Source: Brachypodium distachyon
Lineage: Eukaryota > Streptophyta > Magnoliopsida > Poales > Poaceae
Length of the DNA stretch: 64,000 nucleotides
Reading direction: 5' to 3'
Assembly: GCF_000005505.3 (NCBI RefSeq)
Contig: NC_016134.3
Span: 3,782,001 to 3,846,000, forward strand
Within the stretch, counting starts at the first letter, position 1; the number at the start of each line of letters is the position of its first letter. A model generated the notes under the pieces. That model had not been told where the DNA came from. It worked only from the letters and a program-made list of their open reading frames with translations, and did no database searches. Both the position numbers and the translations under genes were made by a program. Below are positions 57,516 to 64,000 of the stretch, in pieces.

Positions 57516-60500
57516 TCAGTAGTCAAAATAAACTTCCTCTGCTGCCAGTTTATGCTCCCCATCCTTCACGATCTCTTCTTCATCCCACCTACTCACTTCA
57601 AGACTGAGCTCCTCCGAAAGGAAACCAGCTGCATTCTTGACAGCATCCTCCAAGGCCTCGACCTCCTGAATGTTCGCACCATAACAAACAATCTCGACAT
57701 GGAGATGCTTTAGCGAATAGAGATTCTGGATGCCAAAATCAAGATCACCCTGCAAAGAGAGCACATCGTGCGCATTAAATGGAACCCGGAGCTTCCCAAG
57801 CTCTGGCATGGATCCTGCTTCAAACGTCAGCCCTTTTCCGCTGTCCCAGCAGGTGAAGTAGAATTCCTTCAGATATTGGAATCCATTGGTGCTGATAACG
57901 AGTCTTTCTTTAGGTCGTGCAGTTCTTGAAGATATCCAGAGAAATAATAGAGAGGGCAGGTCCCCAAGGATTCGGAATGTTTGCTCATCCACTGGATCGG
58001 GATAGATGCTTAGGTAAGAGAGGTGGTGAAGTGAGGCTACCCACTTAGGGATTCTGGGGAAATAGTACTGTGTAGACATCTTAAATCTCTGGAGGAGACA
58101 AGGAGGGGGAAACCAAGAGTCAAGTAAGAAATCAAGGGAATAGTAGTGGTAGCTTTGAATTTCTAAGGATCGAAGGTTAAGCAGGCCTAGTTTGCAGAGG
58201 GACATGACCAAGTTATCTGTATAAGCTTGCATGCCACCATTTGTATTACCTATGTGCCAATTCAGATTCAGACCAAGTATTCTTAGTTTGGTCAGACTGC
58301 CCAGCTCCTGTAAAGAAAACTGAGAGGTGTTCTGGTTGATTTCAACCTCTGATAGTTCCCGAAGAGCATGCATATTCCCAATCCCTTCAGGTAACTCTGT
58401 ACTATTAACCAATAGGCATGCCAGTTGTTGTAGTTGAACAATACTTGCTGGCAACTTTTTTACCCATGTCCATCTTAAGTCTAAGGTCTGCAAATTCTGC
58501 AACGCACCTAGTTGTTCAGGAAGTGCAGTGATCCTTCTTACATCGAGTCGCAGGTACTTCAGCTGAGAAAGCCTACTTATGTGTTTAAGATAATTATGTT
58601 CTAACACCTCTCTGTTTTCAAGATCTAGCACTCTTAGGGATTGTGAGTTTGAAAGAGAAGGCATATGTTCAACACATCCAAAGATACTGAGGGATCGAAC
58701 ATGAGAGATAATCATGTTTGATGGTATCATAGAATGTTCTCGAGCATGATAGTTGAGGGATAGTCGGCGAACCTTCTCATGCTGCAGTGAGTTGAGATTT
58801 TTGTCACCTGATAAGGTTACAAAATTTTCTTCAAGTGACTTGGATATAATGAGGTCAAGAATCATATCATGGACGCGGCAAGCATCAGCTCGACCATCAT
58901 ACTGGATTTCAACTGGTTGAATCAAGTTTCTGTTGATCAGATCATTGAAATAGCCTTCTCCTATTTCCTCCGGATCCTGTCCACCTTCGGTGGTGATGAA
59001 ACCTTCAGCAATCCATCTCCTTACTAACCGATCCCTCTTGATCTCATAATCTTCAGGAAATATACTTAGATATAGCAAACATGTCTTCAAATGGTAGGGG
59101 AGATCATTGTAACTAAGTAACAATATTTTTTTCATCTCTTCCATGTCTGAATCCTTTTCAAGTGCAGAACCAATAGAATTCCGTATCCTCAGCCATTCTT
59201 CTATGGTACTAGCTTTATTTGCCAATAAGCTAGCTACTATAATGATTGCCAATGGCAAACCACCGCATTTTTTCAATATTTCATCTGAAACTTCCCTCAG
59301 TTGAAGTGGGCATGCATCTTCAGAGCCAAAAGCTCTTTTGAGAAATAAGCTCTTAGAGTGAGTTGCACTCAGAGGATTTATTTCATACACATGATCATGG
59401 TGCTGAGAGCTACAATACTTGGCTGCTGTCATGATACGTGTTGTTGTCAGTATTCTACTGGAACAACTATTTTCAGGAAAAGCGCATTTGATTATTCTCC
59501 ACGCTGATGTGCTCCATATATCATCGATTACTATAAGGTACCTATCACAAAATTTACAAGTTAAAACATGTATTCCTAAAGTTGCCGTCAGTGAATAACA
59601 GTAGTAAGCATGATGTACATATATTATTCAACAGATAAAACTATTTTAATATTAACACAAGGTTAAGAAAAATGTATAAACTATTGATGACATTGCATGC
59701 ATATGAATTCCAAACAAGATTGTCATGAGTAAATAAGGTTACAAACCTTTTATCCTTGAGAAATTGTCTTATTACGCTGATGAGTTGCTGCTCATCCCAT
59801 GCTTCGTTGATGACACGCTCTCGCCAGCAGATCTGGGAGAATATATTTCTCAAAATCTTCTTCAGGTCAGGGTTTTGGGATACCGAAACGAAAGCTTGAC
59901 ATTCAAATTGCCCTTCGAGCTGCTGGTACACTTGATTAGCGAGAGTAGTCTTTCCGAGGCCTCCAAATCCAACAACGGACACCACCTTTAGCTGCTGTGC
60001 CAGTGGAGATTCCCCTTCTGCCAGTACTAACTTGACAAGCTTATCTCTTGGGCCATCAATACCCACGAGCCTTGTGGTCTCAGTGTAAAATGCTGGCAAA
60101 CGAGGGTCTATGCTGGTCCTGCTCAAACTGGAGACCACATCATCAACCTTGTACCTTGCACGCCGACTGCTAGCCTCAATAGCACGACGTTTCAGAACTT
60201 TGATTTTCTTGGCAAACCTATGGTGAGTCGTGGCATTTGCCAACAAGTCCATGCACCTGCCTATGAACCTCATGAAGCCACGAGGATTGCGGCTGGACTC
60301 GCCACCAAGGGAGAGCATGAAACTGTCAATGACGTCCTCGATGTCATATGACAGCTCCCGCACCTCCTTAATCGAGCACTTGTACTGCTCATCAGGGTCC
60401 TCAACCTCAGAAATCTTCTTGAGGAAAGCATGCATGCTCTCAAGCTCGGCTCTAAGGAACACGATATCACCCTTTACACTAGTGAGAAGTTTGTATTCAT

Positions 60501-60573
60501 CAGAGAGCAGAGCACCCATCTTCCGTAACAGGGACCCCAAGGCTCCACATGATACACATACAACAGCCTCCAT
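57516..60573 (-). CDS. CC-NB-ARC-LRR disease resistance protein, copy 2
   Basis: Tandem paralogue of the gene at 47670, with the same two-exon structure: 60573-59747 and 59541-57516, AG|G junction in frame, 950 residues. The coiled coil has EDVID at 79-83. NB-ARC: P-loop GFGGLGKTT at 202-210, kinase 2 LIVIDDIW split by the intron one residue upstream, RNBS-B as TTTR instead of ITTR, GLPLA, and VHD. LRRs follow to the C-terminus and differ from copy 1 at many exposed positions, for example around ILGLNLNWHIGNTNGG against ILELNLNWHISDTDCV, as expected for diverging recognition. The ATG at 60573 was chosen; the frame opens one codon earlier only at a TTG. The gene appears complete and functional. 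Expression and the recognised pathogen are unknown. Confidence 0.95.
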
Positions 60574-62340
60574 CAACCTCTGAGTGGGGGTTTGCGTGTT
60601 TTTGTCCCTGCTACCTTTATAAACACATAAAGGAATTCATAGTACACTTGAACAAGAATTGAAGATGATTTCTCAAAGCGAAGGCGACATAGTGAGCGAG
60701 CAGGTGAGACATTCGCAGAATCTTACCATATAAAAGTGCAGAGATCATATGAACCACATTTCAAAATCAGCCAATTTGTCGAGAAGACACTGTGAACCAC
60801 TTGGACCATGAGTGCGAGGTCAGTCAATTAGTCAAAAGAAGGAGTCACATTCCACCTAATGAGAAGACTACCAAGATACCGATGTTCCATTCATCTAGGA
60901 GTATATGAAGTCAGAAGACCATACATCCACCTGAAATAGTAATGAGAACGGGAGAAAGGTAGGTGCAGATGAAGCTAAATAAATGGAACAGGCTTGCCAG
61001 AGCAAACTAGTAATGAATTCCACGAGGGAATCTATGATTAGTTAAGTTGGCAATGCAAAATTAGTCAATTAAGGCGCTTGTACAGACATGAACTTTGCTG
61101 AAACGATTATTCTGACATGAGAATAGTTGCTTTCTTAACTAGTAGCCGTCCACATTGATTGCTTTCGCCACCAAATATATCAAACTGGAAAAGGGGCAGG
61201 GTTAGGAACTTAGGAAGTTTTCTTAAGCAGACAAGAGGTACTGGCAGATTCTTGTCTAGAAACCCAAGGCCAGTGGTTAGGTGGTCAGCCTCAGGATTAA
61301 GGAACATGGCATCGCCCTTCACTAAGTAGATCTTCTGATGGGTAAGCAGATTTTATCAAGGTCAGTCAAGTGTGGACAAGAAAGAAAGAAATAGCTTATA
61401 TTTCAGCACCGGGCTGGTAGGACAAGAAACTAGAGGTGACAACACCATTCAAGCAAGCAAGTCCCCCAATCAGTCAAATTATTCCAAAGAATTAGCCATT
61501 GCTGAAATGAAAAGGCAGACTGAGCTAAAGAAGAGAGATCCATTGAATGAGCAGGTGCGGTGTTGCCCGGGGTGAAATTTCTAGGCATGTAAAAGAAGCA
61601 CACAAACTGCCCACGGAAAAACGGAATCTCAGCCAAATTTGTCAACAAGAGAGAGGGCATCTCAATCAGGAAAGAAATGTGCAGATTCAGTGGCTCGTAT
61701 TTTGGCTGCCTAGTTGAGCCTCCACCAGAGGAAATACCTCCAAACATCAGAGGCAGAGAGTGTCATCATTCACCAATCACCTTCCTTGGCCAGTGAATGT
61801 TACCCAAAGAAAATCACCACCGGCGAAATGAAGCTAGAGGTGACTGCGACTTCTTATCAAGCCGCCCAAATCAAAGCACGATCCGTCGATTGAGCTGCCT
61901 TAGATCTTCTGGGATCCCAGATCTTCTCATGGATACCAGAAATCTCCGAGACAATAATTTTAGATCCTCGTAGAAAAACAGGCAACAAGTTGGCGTGGTT
62001 GCCAGCTCGCCGCTCGCCGGAGTAAGGTCCGTCAGACGGTACACGTACAGCCGGTGATGGCGGGATAGGAGAGGAAAAAGGAGTAACGGCCCGGGCACGA
62101 GGCCGCGGAGAGGGAGCAGGTCCGCATCGCCGTCATCGGAGAAGTTCGCCGGAGACTCTCCAGAAAGAAGGAGACAGAGGAGAGGAGGTTTGGGCTAACA
62201 GGCTAACTCTACTGCTGGGCTCAGTGAAAGTGTGGCTGAACCCTATTCCCTTGGGTTGTCCCGCTTCTGGGCCACATTTAGAATCCACACAGAAACCAAC
62301 GTGTCTGGTGGGCCGACTTGTCTGAAATTGCTCTACATTA
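60574..62340. other. Upstream region of NLR copy 2, conserved with unit 1
   Basis: Aligns with 50724-52480. It contains the counterpart (61107-61322, minus) of the possible coiled-coil relic and the GC-rich stretch at 62050-62170. No separate gene supported. Confidence 0.5.
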
Positions 62341-62894
62341 GTGGTGCCCTCTCGATTCTCTCTCTCAAAATCCTCTAAAAAAAAGATTCTCTCTCAAAAA
62401 AAAATAGTGGTGCCCTCTCTCGATCCGTAACTCCCGTGAGGAACCCTAACCGTAGAAAGCAGTCCATTCGAAGTTGTGATTTTTCGTTTGTTCACCTCGC
62501 CTCTCATCGTTAATTTGGCCTCCGAACATGAACGTTTGGTAAAGTAGTTTCTGTATTATTTTTTTGTGAGGTTTTGTGCTTTGTAACCGCGCCCTGGCGG
62601 CGCCGTATGAAATAATGGTCTCTGATTCCACCACCGTCATGGCATAGTCAACACGATCTACTTCACGGAACTAATGGATCTCACGGTTTGTATTTTCGTT
62701 ATATTCGTCTTCTTCCTCGTCGGTTCAACGACGATTCAGCGATTCGACACTTTGCCTTGCGAGGGGTATGCCCCCATCCACAATACGTTCAATTATCTTA
62801 GGTTCTCATCGCTTGGAACGGCGACTCATGCGATAGTCCAGCTTGTGCAGATTTGGTATTCTACCGTTTCATCACCAAAGGCATGAAAAGATAT
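62341..62894. other. Unit-2-specific insertion left of the solo LTR
   Basis: Sequence without counterpart in unit 1. It starts with a direct repeat of AGTGGTGCCCTCTC (62339 and 62406) around CT/A-rich DNA, then unique sequence. A 70-codon frame at 62674-62886 has a hydrophobic start but no known motif. Together with 63727-63870 it may be an older inserted element of unknown type into which the LTR went. Confidence 0.4.
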
Positions 62895-63721
62895 TGTTAT
62901 AATATAATAAAATCCTTACTTGGCCGGGCCATAATCCTACGTGGCGACGACCGAGTCAACAAATCCCAAAAACCGGTCAAATTGCCAACAAGGCGTAGCC
63001 ATGCCAACAAGGCGCCGATCAAAGGAGTCAACGGGTCAAACCTCTTATGCCATGGTCAAAGGAAAAGAAGAGCTTGAGTAGGGGCCAAGAAAGGTGTAGG
63101 GATGAGTTTACCACTTTGCTCTCACTTTCCCCCTCCCTCAAGAGTAGCCATGGTCTTTTGTCATGGACACCTATGCTATAAATACCCTCATGGAAGACAT
63201 GTATCATTTACTTTCCATTGGAATAAGATCAAAGGGGAGAGGGCTAGAGCAACCTAAGGAGCCCGCTCTCGAGTGCTTGGGTCGAGCCTAGCCTCGACTC
63301 GACCTCGGGGACGCGACTTAGGAAGCCTAATTTCGAGATTCCGGGTCGTCTAGTACGACCTCGACTCGAAGGAGAGGGATCGGGTTAGAGTCTCGAGGAT
63401 ATCCCAACCTCGCTACTTGGGAAGACAAGTTCGGTCCAAGTCCGAGGCGGCCCCTAGAGATCTCTCTCCATAGGTGATTTGGGAAGACGAGTTCGGCCCA
63501 AACACCCGGCTAACGACCCCCTCAAAGTCTCTCCTAACATAGGACTAAGTCGTACCCGTAGGGTCGACCGAACCTATTTAAAAAATATCGACGTATCAAC
63601 TTGTCCAAGTGTACGGCGACCTTCGCTATAAGGCCGGCGTACACGCCCTACATATTATTCTCGCACTTGTACCATCGAGCATTGGCACCCCTTACTCTTA
63701 TTGTTTTCTAGAACAACAACA
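62895..63721. mobile_element. Solo LTR of an LTR retrotransposon, 827 bp, 5-bp target duplication
   Basis: Begins TGTTATAATA and ends GAACAACAACA, so it has the TG...CA and TGTT...AACA borders. GATAT lies on both sides (62890-62894 and 63722-63726). A promoter-like TATAAATA is at 63177-63184. No internal genes, primer-binding site or second LTR follow, so the element was reduced by recombination between its LTRs. The superfamily cannot be told from the LTR alone. Confidence 0.88.
63177..63184 (+). promoter_or_regulatory. TATA box inside the solo LTR
   Basis: TATAAATA about 280 bases into the LTR, oriented rightward, with the rest of the LTR downstream as in the usual U3-R-U5 order. This sets the LTR orientation as +. 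Confidence 0.5.
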
Positions 63722-64000
63722 GATATGCATCGACTTTTTACTTCGAAAGATCTTGATGTAAATTTTAGTTTACCAAGGATCTTGGTTCTCAGTTTTTGTT
63801 TTTGTTTGTTTCATCATTATTATGTTTCTTGAATCAATAAAGCCAGATGTTTTTACAAAGGGATAAACCAAATTTGACAAGAAAAATATAAAACAAACTT
63901 GACTAGTTGGAAAATTAACTATAGATCTCTCCTTTCATTTACGTAAGGCCTAATTCTAAATCCGAGTTTCTATAATGTATGGTCACTTTCTGGCTCTTGT

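Larger units (their letters stand above)
55579..64000. repeat. Segmental tandem duplication, unit 2 (with NLR copy 2), reaches window edge
   Basis: Homologous in order and orientation to unit 1. It contains the second NLR and, in its upstream part, about 1.5 kb absent from unit 1 (62341-63870), including a solo LTR. The last 55 bases (CCTAATTCTAAATCCGAG ... TGGTCACTTTCTGGCTCTTG) match 54660-54720 of unit 1, so the unit continues past the edge. Confidence 0.82.

Overview
This is 64 kb of nuclear DNA from a grass. Genes have GC-rich 5' exons and many short introns, and most gaps contain Stowaway-type MITEs with CTCCCTCCG...CGGAGGGAG ends flanked by TA. There is no operon structure, and I saw no rRNA, tRNA or CRISPR. 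The MITE family and the compact spacing suggest a Pooideae grass, perhaps Brachypodium; that is inference, not proof.

Layout, left to right. The 3' end of an FSH/OVCA2-like serine hydrolase (1-335, +) is followed by a complete 13-exon gene for the mitochondrial aminopeptidase ICP55 (972-6151, +). Next is a DUF538 gene (10290-10982, +) and a second gene (14529-14954, +) that shares its promoter, 5' leader and 3' flank but encodes an unrelated proline-rich protein. A Mutator-like element (15252-15995) and an AP-3 beta-adaptin pseudogene (16240-18766) follow, then a pectin methylesterase (19573-20975, -). After 9 kb of repeat-rich spacer come an R2R3-MYB of the MYB2/MYB108 type (30229-31891, +), a thylakoid-lumen PsbP-domain gene (36395-37896, +), and a 14-exon NEMF/Rqc2 gene (38417-45259, -) that carries a one-base frameshift in this sequence.

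The right third is a head-to-tail segmental duplication of about 10 kb. Each unit holds one two-exon CC-NB-ARC-LRR resistance gene on the minus strand (47670-50723 and 57516-60573). Unit 1 starts just upstream of the NEMF gene. Unit 2 runs to the window edge, where spacer homologous to that after unit 1 reappears. Transposons distinguish the units: a 337-bp MULE-type MITE and a 1.84-kb MULE (with a CACTA element nested inside) occur only in unit 1, with target duplications and apparent empty sites in unit 2. A solo LTR with a 5-bp target duplication occurs only in unit 2.

The genes do not form one pathway; this is ordinary plant gene neighbourhood plus an NLR tandem cluster. The points most worth checking are the duplicated DUF538 frame carrying a new coding sequence, the NEMF frameshift, and the TE-dated NLR duplication. 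I found no convincing new multi-gene system.
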